Shown: piece after piece, positions 44,724 to 53,176 of the stretch | Numbering within the stretch: position 1 is the stretch's first letter | Layout of the letters: every line of letters begins with the position of its first letter | NCBI GenBank assembly: GCA_965284565.1 | Contig: OZ260100.1 | Span: 3,038,001 to 3,102,000 of the forward strand | From: BRH-c54 sp965284565 | GTDB taxonomy: Bacteria > Bacteroidota > Bacteroidia > Flavobacteriales_E > Vicingaceae | Direction of reading: 5' to 3' | Length of the DNA stretch: 64,000 nt | Notes under the pieces: model-generated | Database searches by the model: none | What the model saw: the letters and a program-made list of their open reading frames with translations, nothing else | What the model was told of the DNA's origin: nothing | Translations under genes and position numbers: made by a program

Positions 44724-45467
44724 ATGAATTACAAAATATCGGCAGTATCTTATGCTAACACCTACCCTTTTTTATATGCGTTAAAAAACAGTGATTTAAT
44801 TAAAGATATTTCACTTTCGTTAGATTACCCTGCTTTGTGTGCCGAAAAACTATTGACCAATCAAGTAGATATTGGCTTAGTTCCTATAGCCATTTTACCA
44901 AAATTAAAAGAATATCATATTATTTCTAACTATTGTATTGGAGCTGTTGGTAAAGTAAAATCTGTACTACTACTTAGCGATGTTCCTCTAAATGAAATAA
45001 AAACCATTTGGCTCGATTATCAATCTAAAACCTCAATAAACCTTACAAAAATATTGGCTGCCAACTTTTGGAAAATAAATCCTAAATGGCAGAATGCTAC
45101 CGCAGGTTTTGAAAACAAAATAGCAGGAACTACTGCTGGAGTTGTTATTGGTGATAGAACTTTTAATTTAGAAAAAACTTATAAATATGTTTATGATTTG
45201 TCTGAAGAATGGCAAAAATTTACTGGTTTACCCTTTGTTTTTGCCTGTTGGGTTGCCAATAAAAAGATTGATGTTGAATTTATTAATCAGTTTAATAAAG
45301 CATTGAGCGATAAAATGTTTAACACTGATGAAGTACTTAACTATTTTAATATTGATGAAGATAAAAAAGCTTTTTTAACCAATTATTTAAATAACGATAT
45401 TAGCTATCACCTTGATGAAGCTAAAAAAAATGCCATTGATAAATTTTTAAGCTCACTTCCTAAATAA
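44724..45467 (+). CDS. mqnA: Chorismate dehydratase (futalosine menaquinone pathway)
   Basis: 247 aa. It begins MNYKISAVSYANTYPFLYAL and has QVDIGLVPIAILPKL, GTTAGVVIGDRTFNL and EEWQKFTGLPFVFACWVANK, the periplasmic-binding-protein-like fold of MqnA. The enzyme makes 3-enolpyruvylbenzoate from chorismate, the first step of the futalosine route. Other mqn genes are not in the window. It ends the recF-led cluster, 15 nt after the EI24 gene. Confidence 0.88.
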   Translation: MNYKISAVSYANTYPFLYALKNSDLIKDISLSLDYPALCAEKLLTNQVDIGLVPIAILPKLKEYHIISNYCIGAVGKVKSVLLLSDVPLNEIKTIWLDYQSKTSINLTKILAANFWKINPKWQNATAGFENKIAGTTAGVVIGDRTFNLEKTYKYVYDLSEEWQKFTGLPFVFACWVANKKIDVEFINQFNKALSDKMFNTDEVLNYFNIDEDKKAFLTNYLNNDISYHLDEAKKNAIDKFLSSLPK

Positions 45468-45573
45468 CTACCTATCAGTTAGTTTTTTTTTATATGTAAA
45501 AAATAATTTGTTAATATTGTTGTTCACAAATTGAACTATGTTATTTCAACCTGAATTTGTATATTTACAATAC

Positions 45574-45581
45574 TAAATTTG
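45574..45581 (+). promoter_or_regulatory. TAnnTTTG promoter element for the PD40 gene
   Basis: TAAATTTG lies 48 nt before the ATG at 45630. TTTG at 45556-45559 is only 14 nt upstream, closer than the usual -33 spacing. Confidence 0.4.
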
Positions 45582-45629
45582 TAATTGATTTAACAAGCTT
45601 TTTTTATTATTAAAACCTATCTATTGTCT

Positions 45630-47249
45630 ATGAAACAATTATCACTAATCATAACGGTATTATTGATTTTTACTAGTGTTGCTTTTACTCAAAACGACAA
45701 AAAAAAGAGCAAAATAACCTACAAACTTAAAATGGCAGAGGCCAATCATGCTTTTGTGGGAGACCGAAACTATAGAGCTGCTCTTAATATTTACAGAGAA
45801 CTTATGACAAGTTTTACCAATGATGCTATGATTAATTATAGAATTGGAGAATGTTATTTAGCTATGAACGATGCTGAATTAGCAGTTGAATATTTTTTAA
45901 ACGCTAAAAACCTTGATGATAAAATTGCTCATGAACTTTATTTTAAACTGGGAGAAGCTTACCATAAAAATGACCAATTAGATGATGCTCTTGCTACTTT
46001 TAATCATTTTAAGGCTAATGCTAAGAAAAAATATTTAAAGTCAAATGATGTAACTAAAATGATTACTCAGGTAAATTATGCCATTAAAATGAAGCAACAT
46101 CCTGTTGATGTTAAAATAGAAATTCTTTCTAAAAATATTAATTCAAGAGGTGGTGACTATGCTCCCTCTATTACTGCTGATGGAAAAACCATGATTTTCA
46201 CGTCAAGAAGATCTGACACCAAAGGTGGTGGAATAGATAAAGCTGGCGACTACAAATATTTTGAAGATGTTTACATCTCTCAATGGGATTCTGTGAATAA
46301 TGAATGGGGAAGATCTTATCCTATTGAAGGAAATATAAACACTGAAGGACATGATGCTAGTTTAAGTATTTCTCCTAGTGGTGAAGAAATTTTTATTTAT
46401 AGAAATGATGGCAATTTATATATCGGAGATATTTTTCTATCAAAAAAGAGAAATTCAGGTAAATGGAGTACTCCTAGGTCATTAGATAAACCCGTAAACA
46501 CATCTTATTTTGAAAGTTCAGCTCAACTTACTGCTGATGGAAACTACCTCTTTTTTGTTAGCGAAAGAACTGGGAAAAAAAATAACCCAGTTGGAAAAGG
46601 AGATATTTATATCTCACAAAAAAAATCTAATACAGTTTGGTTAGAACCTAAAAATATTGGTTCAACTATCAATACTCCAGAAGATGAAATTTCAGTTTTT
46701 ATTCATCCTGATGGAAGAACATTGTTTTTTAGCTCTAAAGGACATCTTTCTATGGGAGGCTATGATATTTTCATGACAAGACTTCAAGATGACAGTACTT
46801 GGACAACTCCACAAAATTTAGGCTACCCTATTAATTCAGTAAATGATGATTTACATTTTGTACTGAGTACTGATGGAAAAACCGCTTATTACTCCAACCA
46901 AAGAAAAGATGGTATGGGAGAACGGGATATTTATAAAATTGATATGAGTAACTACCCTGTTTTAACAGAAGGCGTATCCATAAACCTATCTATTTTAAAG
47001 GGTGAAATTAAAAACCCAGAACAAGAAGTTGTAGTTGCTAAAATTGATTTTAAAGATGAAAACGGAAAAGTGGTAGCTTCAACTACATCAACTGATGAGG
47101 GACGTTACTTTATTACCTTAGTAGGAAATAAAAAATACACGTTAGAAATTACTGCTGAAGGTTATCAAACACTTACAAAAACTATTGATTTAGGCATCGG
47201 AAAAGAAACCATCCTAACTCAATCAGCAGATTTTGTATTGGAAAGATAA
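45630..47249 (+). CDS. TPR and PD40-repeat envelope protein without OmpA domain
   Basis: 539 aa from the ATG at 45630; a TTG six bases upstream is less likely. Signal peptide MKQLSLIITVLLIFTSVAFTQ; TPR-like region at about 35-150; PD40 propeller at about 160-440 (SITADGKTMIFTSRRSDTKG, HPDGRTLFFSSKGHLSMGGY); a C-terminal carboxypeptidase-regulatory-like domain (EDENGKVVASTTS-like). It matches the PorE-like protein at 13076 over its whole length, including the MGGYDIF string, but ends before an OmpA domain. Likely a periplasmic partner or paralogue; role unknown. Confidence 0.85.
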   Translation: MKQLSLIITVLLIFTSVAFTQNDKKKSKITYKLKMAEANHAFVGDRNYRAALNIYRELMTSFTNDAMINYRIGECYLAMNDAELAVEYFLNAKNLDDKIAHELYFKLGEAYHKNDQLDDALATFNHFKANAKKKYLKSNDVTKMITQVNYAIKMKQHPVDVKIEILSKNINSRGGDYAPSITADGKTMIFTSRRSDTKGGGIDKAGDYKYFEDVYISQWDSVNNEWGRSYPIEGNINTEGHDASLSISPSGEEIFIYRNDGNLYIGDIFLSKKRNSGKWSTPRSLDKPVNTSYFESSAQLTADGNYLFFVSERTGKKNNPVGKGDIYISQKKSNTVWLEPKNIGSTINTPEDEISVFIHPDGRTLFFSSKGHLSMGGYDIFMTRLQDDSTWTTPQNLGYPINSVNDDLHFVLSTDGKTAYYSNQRKDGMGERDIYKIDMSNYPVLTEGVSINLSILKGEIKNPEQEVVVAKIDFKDENGKVVASTTSTDEGRYFITLVGNKKYTLEITAEGYQTLTKTIDLGIGKETILTQSADFVLER

Positions 47250-47346
47250 TTTTTCACTCCAATCTACATTTTAAGTTCATAACTACTTCTGTTTAGCATT
47301 TACCTGTTAACTAAATCAAGAGCAATATTTCAATACTTAGTACTAA

Positions 47347-47363
47347 TTGTTGATTATCAACAA
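47347..47363. promoter_or_regulatory. 17-nt palindrome upstream of moxR
   Basis: TTGTTGATTATCAACAA is perfectly symmetrical about its central T, 97 nt before the moxR start. Its inner 11 nt equal the palindrome before radC. Confidence 0.3.
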
Positions 47364-47459
47364 CTTAACTCTTAACATTTTTTAACACCGAACGAGCCTT
47401 CTCCATAATAATAAACTAACTTAGCTGCTTAATTTAGCAACAATAAAACTAAAAAAATT

Positions 47460-48509
47460 ATGGAAGAAGCACATACACCTACTCCACCTTTATCTTCTGC
47501 CTCTTCAGAAGGTTCAACAGATGTGGACATTAGAGCATTAAACGAAAAAATTCAAAAAGAAAGTTCCTTTGTAGACTTGCTTACCATGGAAATGGACAAA
47601 GTAATTATCGGTCAGAAACACATGACAGAAAGATTGCTAATTGGTTTGTTATCTAATGGTCACGTTCTTTTAGAAGGTGTTCCTGGTTTAGCAAAAACAC
47701 TTGCCATAAACACTTTAGCTAAAGCTATTGATGCAAAGTTTAGTCGTGTGCAGTTTACTCCAGATTTACTTCCTGCCGATATTTTAGGTACTATGATTTA
47801 CAACCAAAAGCAAGAAGCTTTTACTGTAAAAAAAGGACCTATCTTCGCTAATTTTGTCCTTGCCGATGAGATAAACCGTGCTCCTGCAAAAGTACAAAGT
47901 GCTTTATTAGAAGCAATGCAAGAGCGTCAGGTAACCATTGGAGAAGAAACTTTCCATTTACCTGAACCATTTTTAGTATTAGCAACTCAAAACCCTATAG
48001 AACAAGAAGGTACTTACCCTCTACCAGAAGCTCAAGTAGATAGATTTATGCTTAAAGTAGTGCTAGATTACCCTAAAAAAGAAGAAGAAAAAATAATCAT
48101 TAGAAACAATATCTCCAAAGCAGGATTTCCAAAACCAAATCACGTACTTAAACCTGAAGACATTCTTAAAGCTAGAAATGTGGTTAGAGAAGTTTATATG
48201 GATGAAAAAATTGAACAATACATTGTAAATATTGTTGATGCAACAAGACATCCTGAAGATTATAATCTTACTGAATACAAAAACCTAATTACTTTTGGAG
48301 GGTCTCCAAGAGCAAGTATTAACTTAGCTCTGGCTTCTAAAGCCTATGCTTTTATAAAACGTAGAGGTTATGTAATTCCTGAAGATGTTAGAGCAATATG
48401 CCATGATGTATTGAGACACAGAATTGGTTTAAGTTATGAAGCCGAAGCTGAAAACATAACCAGCACAGATATTATCAATGGTATTTTAAACAATGTTGAA
48501 ATCCCATAA
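47460..48509 (+). CDS. MoxR family AAA+ ATPase
   Basis: 349 aa. Walker A GVPGLAKT (about 80-87), Walker B FVLADEINRAPAKVQSALLE, sensor ATQNPIEQEGTYPLPEAQVD and the C-terminal AAA lid are clear. MoxR ATPases act with VWA proteins as chaperone-like machines. It heads the moxR-DUF58-bat operon through 54961. A 17-nt palindrome precedes it and a 12-bp inverted repeat separates it from the DUF58 gene. Confidence 0.93.
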   Translation: MEEAHTPTPPLSSASSEGSTDVDIRALNEKIQKESSFVDLLTMEMDKVIIGQKHMTERLLIGLLSNGHVLLEGVPGLAKTLAINTLAKAIDAKFSRVQFTPDLLPADILGTMIYNQKQEAFTVKKGPIFANFVLADEINRAPAKVQSALLEAMQERQVTIGEETFHLPEPFLVLATQNPIEQEGTYPLPEAQVDRFMLKVVLDYPKKEEEKIIIRNNISKAGFPKPNHVLKPEDILKARNVVREVYMDEKIEQYIVNIVDATRHPEDYNLTEYKNLITFGGSPRASINLALASKAYAFIKRRGYVIPEDVRAICHDVLRHRIGLSYEAEAENITSTDIINGILNNVEIP

Positions 48510-48513
48510 AACC

Positions 48514-48558
48514 TAATTAGAAATTAAACTAATAATTGACAAATCAAATTTCTAATTA
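48514..48558. promoter_or_regulatory. 12-bp perfect inverted repeat between moxR and the DUF58 gene
   Basis: TAATTAGAAATT (48514-48525) and AATTTCTAATTA (48547-48558) pair perfectly around 21 nt, ending 6 nt before the DUF58 ATG. It could fold in the mRNA and affect translation, or mark an internal operator or decay site. Confidence 0.4.
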
Positions 48559-48564
48559 TTACAA

Positions 48565-49443
48565 ATGAGCTATAGTAGTACATCTGAACTTTTAAAAAAA
48601 GTTAGAAAAATAGAAATAAAAACTCGTGGATTAAGCAATCAGCTTTTTTCAGGAGAATATCATTCTGCTTTTAAAGGAAGAGGTATGGCTTTTAGTGAAG
48701 TTAGGGAATACCAACATGGAGATGAAATAAGAACTATAGACTGGAATGTTACCGCTCGTTTTAACCATCCTTATGTAAAGGTTTTTGAAGAAGAACGAGA
48801 GATGACCGTTATGATTTTAGTAGATGTTAGCGGCTCTGGATATTTTGGTACTCAGCAAAAAAGCAAACAAGAATTGGCAACTGAACTTTGTGCTGTACTT
48901 TCTTTTTCAGCCATTCAAAATAACGATAAAGTTGGCGTAATTTTCTTTTCTGATAAAATTGAAAAATTTATTCCTCCTAAAAAAGGTAAGAGTCATATTT
49001 TAATGATTATTAGACATTTAATTGACTTTCAGCCAGAAAGCAAAGGTACTGACATTGAGCTAGCTATCAAGTATTTAAATAGTGTTATTAAAAGAAGAGC
49101 TACAACTTTTATTATTTCAGATTTTATAGCGAAATACAACTATGAGGATGCTTTAAAAATTGCTAATAAAAAGCATGACATTATTGTTTTACAACTTTAC
49201 GATAAAGCCGAAGAAAATTTACCTAACCTTGGTTTAGTACCATTTTTAGATGCCGAAACTAACCAATTGCAATGGATTAATTCTTCTGACAAACAAGTAA
49301 GAAAAGATTATGAAATTGCTTCCTTAAAAAGAAAAGACAAGTTGAAAACAATATTTAAAAAAGCTGGTGTGGACAGTGCTTTTATTGGGACACATCAAGA
49401 TTATGTTAAACCATTAATGACTTTATTTAAGAAAAGAGGGTGA
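48565..49443 (+). CDS. DUF58 domain-containing protein
   Basis: 292 aa. GRGMAFSEVREYQHGDEIRT and IDWNVTARFNHPYVKVFEEE are the DUF58 signature, followed by a VWA-like fold with DVSGSGYFG and IISDFIA. DUF58 proteins accompany MoxR ATPases. Its stop TGA overlaps the GTG start of the next gene, so the operon is translationally coupled here. Confidence 0.9.
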   Translation: MSYSSTSELLKKVRKIEIKTRGLSNQLFSGEYHSAFKGRGMAFSEVREYQHGDEIRTIDWNVTARFNHPYVKVFEEEREMTVMILVDVSGSGYFGTQQKSKQELATELCAVLSFSAIQNNDKVGVIFFSDKIEKFIPPKKGKSHILMIIRHLIDFQPESKGTDIELAIKYLNSVIKRRATTFIISDFIAKYNYEDALKIANKKHDIIVLQLYDKAEENLPNLGLVPFLDAETNQLQWINSSDKQVRKDYEIASLKRKDKLKTIFKKAGVDSAFIGTHQDYVKPLMTLFKKRG

Positions 49444-50384
49444 GAAAGTTAATTTACATATTCGTTGCATTATTACTACCTAGTTTTGCTCTTTTTAGTC
49501 AAAATGTAGCGGTAAAAGCTGTTTTAGACACTAATTTCTTAATGATAGGTGAACAAACTCAGTTACATTTTATTACCACTTACCAAGATAAAAATACCCA
49601 AATACTTTTTCCTCAACTAAATGATACCATCATAAAAGAAATCGAAGTACTTTCTAAATCTTCTATTGACACTTCTGTTGCAGATGCTAACGGACTATTC
49701 TCTCAATCACAATCTATACTTATTACCAGTTTCGATTCGGGATATTATGTAGTACCTCCATTCTATTTTATTATTAATGGAGACACTGTTGAATCCGATC
49801 CACTTTTGTTGGAGGTACAAAGCATGGAAGTAGATACTGCTAATGCTATTTTCGATATTAAACAACCTCTTTCTGAACCATTCTCTATTAAAGATTGGCT
49901 TAAAGACAATTGGATTTGGTTAGCAGCTATTTTAGCTGTACTAATAGGTGTTTTCTTTTTAGTAAAGTATTTAAGAAGAGAAAAACCTGTAGTGGTTGAA
50001 GAAAAAATTGTTCCCAAAGTCCCCGTACATGAAATTGCTTTAGAAAAATTAAAACAACTAAACAAACAACAACTTTGGCAGAATGGCAAAGTAAAGACTT
50101 ATCATTCTGAAGTTTCTGAAATACTAAGAGAATATATTGAAGATAGATATAAAGTAAATGCTTTAGAAGAAACAACTTCTGAAATTATGTACGGATTGAG
50201 ATTACATCAAGTTCCAGAAGATTTAAAGTTAAAGCTTTCTCAAACGCTTACTCTTGCTGATTTAGTGAAATTTGCTAAAGAACAGCCATTAGCAAATGAA
50301 AACGAAAATAGTTTGACTAATGCTATTGAATTTATAGAAGCAACAAAAATGACTGAACCTGAAAACACCAATACTCATGCTTGA
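49440..50384 (+). CDS. BatD-like short protein of the bat operon
   Basis: 314 aa from a GTG that overlaps the DUF58 stop (GTGA). Signal peptide MRKLIYIFVALLLPSFALFS; a beta-rich periplasmic region (VLDTNFLMIGEQTQLHFITT) resembling the first domain of BatD; one membrane helix at about 157-177 (WIWLAAILAVLIGVFFLVKY); and a cytoplasmic tail of about 130 residues with HSEVSEILREYIEDRYKVNA, comparable to the tail of BatD. The gene occupies the fixed slot between the DUF58 gene and batA. Probably a truncated BatD paralogue; not proven. Confidence 0.75.
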   Translation: MRKLIYIFVALLLPSFALFSQNVAVKAVLDTNFLMIGEQTQLHFITTYQDKNTQILFPQLNDTIIKEIEVLSKSSIDTSVADANGLFSQSQSILITSFDSGYYVVPPFYFIINGDTVESDPLLLEVQSMEVDTANAIFDIKQPLSEPFSIKDWLKDNWIWLAAILAVLIGVFFLVKYLRREKPVVVEEKIVPKVPVHEIALEKLKQLNKQQLWQNGKVKTYHSEVSEILREYIEDRYKVNALEETTSEIMYGLRLHQVPEDLKLKLSQTLTLADLVKFAKEQPLANENENSLTNAIEFIEATKMTEPENTNTHA

Positions 50385-51375
50385 TTTTTGGTACGACATA
50401 TCATTTGCTAATCCCAATTTTTTCTGGTTGCTACTCATTATTCCTTTAATGATTGTTTGGTATATTTTAAGACTAAGAAAACTCCAGGGAAATGTAAAAT
50501 TAAGTACCAACGAAAACTTAACTTCTACTTTTTTAGCTAAATCCAGACATAGTATATTTTTATTGAGAATTATTGGCATTGCTGCATTAATTACAGCTAT
50601 TGCCCGACCACAAACTTCATCAAGCTGGCAAGATGTTTCTACCGAAGGAATTGATATTGTATTGAGTATTGATGTTTCAGGAAGTATGTTAGCAGAAGAT
50701 TTTAAACCTAATCGTTTAGAGGCTTGTAAAAATATTGCTATGGAATTTATTTCCAACAGACCAAACGATAGAATGGGTTTAGTAGTTTTTGCTGGCGAAA
50801 GTTTCACTCAATGTCCGCTAACTACCGACCATGATGTACTTATTAATCTTTTTACTAGCATACAAAATGGTATGATTGAAGATGGAACAGCCATAGGAAT
50901 GGGTTTAGCGACTTCTGTAAGCAGATTGAAAGATAGTGAAGCCAAAAGTAAAGTAGTTATTTTACTTACTGATGGAATTAATAACTCAGGCTCTATCCCA
51001 CCTGTAACCGCAGCAGAAATTGCTAGAGAATTTGGTGTAAGAGTTTATACTATTGGTGTAGGAACAACAGGAACAGCTCCCACTCCTTATGTTGACCAAT
51101 TTGGTAGGAAACAATACCAAGATGTACCTGTAAGAATTGATGAAGAAACAATGACTCAAATAGCTGAAATGGCTGATGGAAAATATTTTAGAGCTAAAAA
51201 CAATAAAGAATTGGAAGAAATTTACAAAGAAATCGACCAAATGGAAAAATCTAAAATTAACGTTACTGATTACAGAAAAAAATCAGAGAAATTTTTACCA
51301 TTTGCCATATTAGCCGCTTGTGCTTTATTAATTGAATTCTTATTAACCAAAACACTTTACAAAAGCATTGTTTAG
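50377..51375 (+). CDS. batA: BatA-type VWA-domain membrane protein
   Basis: 332 aa. N-terminal membrane segments (FFWLLLIIPLMIVWYILRLR) and a VWA domain with MIDAS motif DVSGSMLAEDFKPNRLEA, TAIGMGLATSVSRLKDSEAK and LTDGINNSG; a C-terminal anchor follows (FLPFAILAACALLIEFLL). Bat proteins were named for Bacteroides aerotolerance; the precise role is unresolved. It overlaps the gene before it by 8 nt and batB by 8 nt. Confidence 0.92.
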   Translation: MLDFWYDISFANPNFFWLLLIIPLMIVWYILRLRKLQGNVKLSTNENLTSTFLAKSRHSIFLLRIIGIAALITAIARPQTSSSWQDVSTEGIDIVLSIDVSGSMLAEDFKPNRLEACKNIAMEFISNRPNDRMGLVVFAGESFTQCPLTTDHDVLINLFTSIQNGMIEDGTAIGMGLATSVSRLKDSEAKSKVVILLTDGINNSGSIPPVTAAEIAREFGVRVYTIGVGTTGTAPTPYVDQFGRKQYQDVPVRIDEETMTQIAEMADGKYFRAKNNKELEEIYKEIDQMEKSKINVTDYRKKSEKFLPFAILAACALLIEFLLTKTLYKSIV

Positions 51376-52402
51376 ATTTGAAAACATATTATTTTTGTAT
51401 GCTTTAGCTGTGGTTATTCCATTGCTAATTGTTGCTTTTTTATTGTTCCAACAATGGAAAAAGAAAAAGTTAAAGCAATTTGGAACTCACCACCTTGTAA
51501 AAAGATTAACTCCTGAAGTCGCAAAACACCAACCTACAGTTAAGTTTATATTTTACCTACTGGCAATTATTTCTTTGTTTATTGGTTTAGCAAACCTACA
51601 ATATGGCACAAAAGCAGAAGAAATTAAACGCGAAGGTGTTGATTTAATGATAGCTTTAGATGTTTCTAACAGTATGTTAGCAGAAGACCTCTCTCCTAAC
51701 CGACTGGAAAGAGCCAAAAGAGCCATTTATCAGCTTATTGAAAAATTGGAAAACGACAGGCTGGGAATTATCATCTTTGCTGGAGAAGCTTATGTTCAAC
51801 TTCCTATCACTTCCGATTATTCTTCAGCAAAATTATTTTTAGAAAGTATCGGTACAGACATTGTTCCTGTTCAGGGTACAGCCATAGGAAAAGCAATAGA
51901 TTTAGCACTTCGTTCTTTTAATCCAGAAGCAGAAACTAGCAAAGCTATAATTGTTATTACCGATGGAGAAAACCATGAAGATGATGCTTTAGGCGCTGCT
52001 GCAAACGCTTTAGAAAATGATGTGATTGTTCACACTATTGGAATGGGCTCTGAAAATGGAGCTCCATTGCCTATTTATCAAAATGGCGGACAAGTAGGCT
52101 TTAGAACTGACAATAGTAATAACACAATTGTTTCTAAATTAGATGAAAAAATGTTACAGGAAATTGCTGCTGCTGGAGAGGGAACTTATGTAAGAGCTAC
52201 TAATGCTAATGCAGGTTTATCTATTATTATGAATGAGATAAATAAAATGGAGAAAAAAGAGTTTGGTAGTAAAGTGTTTAAAAACTACGATGATAGGTTT
52301 CAGTTATTTTTACTAATCAGTTTAGTTTTGCTAATCATTGAGTTTTTAATATCAAGAAGAAGAAGTAGTAAGTTGGACAAGATAAAATTATTTGAATCAT
52401 AA
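51368..52402 (+). CDS. batB: BatB-type VWA-domain membrane protein
   Basis: 344 aa from a TTG start that overlaps the batA stop by 8 nt. VWA MIDAS is DVSNSMLAEDLSPNRLERAK, with TAIGKAIDLALRSFNPEAET and VITDGENHEDDALGAA; N-terminal and C-terminal membrane helices anchor it. It is a close paralogue of batA, from which it differs in the MIDAS (N for G). TTG is the only good start near the overlap. Confidence 0.9.
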   Translation: MFRFENILFLYALAVVIPLLIVAFLLFQQWKKKKLKQFGTHHLVKRLTPEVAKHQPTVKFIFYLLAIISLFIGLANLQYGTKAEEIKREGVDLMIALDVSNSMLAEDLSPNRLERAKRAIYQLIEKLENDRLGIIIFAGEAYVQLPITSDYSSAKLFLESIGTDIVPVQGTAIGKAIDLALRSFNPEAETSKAIIVITDGENHEDDALGAAANALENDVIVHTIGMGSENGAPLPIYQNGGQVGFRTDNSNNTIVSKLDEKMLQEIAAAGEGTYVRATNANAGLSIIMNEINKMEKKEFGSKVFKNYDDRFQLFLLISLVLLIIEFLISRRRSSKLDKIKLFES

Positions 52403-52416
52403 ATAAAAATAAACAG

Positions 52417-53142
52417 ATGAAATACATTTTATTCATATTATTTTTTAGTGCTATAGGGAATTCTTTTGCTCAGGAAGAGAAGAAATTTATCCGAGAGGGA
52501 AATGAGCTCTACGAAAATGAAAAATATACTGAAGCTACCGAAAGCTACAAAAAAGCTCTTGAGAAAAATCAGGCTTCTGAAAAAGCTACTTTTAACTTAG
52601 GTGATGCTTTATTTAAAGAACAAAAATTTGCTGAAGCTGCTGAAGAGTTTAAAAAAATTGCTGAACAAAGTTCTAACAAAGAACTTAAAGCAAGTGCTTT
52701 TCACAATTTAGGCAACTCTTTTCTAGAAGCTCAAAAATACCAAGAGAGTGTTGATGCATACAAAAATGCACTTCGCCTTAACTCGAAAGATGATGAAACT
52801 AGGTACAACCTTGCTTATGCCCAAAAGAAACTAAAAGAACAACAACAAAACGAAAATAAAAACAAGGATAAAGAAAAAGATAAGGAAAAAGAAAACAAAG
52901 AAAATAAAGATAAAGAGGAAAACAAAGACGAAGAGAAACAAGAGAATAAAGACAAACAAAAGAAAAACGAAGATAAAAAACAAGACCAGCAAAAAGAACA
53001 AGAACAACAACCTAGTCAGCTATCTAAAGAAGAAGCTCAGCGTATGTTAGATGCTCTTAATCAGAAAGAAAAAGAAGTACAAGCAAAAATGAAAAAAGAA
53101 AAAGAAAAAGGTCAGAAAGTTAAAATTGAAAAAGATTGGTAA
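52417..53142 (+). CDS. batC: BatC-type TPR protein
   Basis: 241 aa. Signal peptide MKYILFILFFSAIGNSFAQ, three TPR units at about 25-140 (NELYENEKYTEATESYKKAL, KATFNLGDALFKEQKFAEAA, SAFHNLGNSFLEAQKYQESV), then a very lysine- and glutamate-rich low-complexity tail (about 145-200) and a closing helix. Periplasmic by signal. It follows batB by 14 nt and precedes batD by 34 nt. Confidence 0.88.
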   Translation: MKYILFILFFSAIGNSFAQEEKKFIREGNELYENEKYTEATESYKKALEKNQASEKATFNLGDALFKEQKFAEAAEEFKKIAEQSSNKELKASAFHNLGNSFLEAQKYQESVDAYKNALRLNSKDDETRYNLAYAQKKLKEQQQNENKNKDKEKDKEKENKENKDKEENKDEEKQENKDKQKKNEDKKQDQQKEQEQQPSQLSKEEAQRMLDALNQKEKEVQAKMKKEKEKGQKVKIEKDW

Positions 53143-53176
53143 ATTAAATAAAAATAGAAATTTACTTATATAACAG

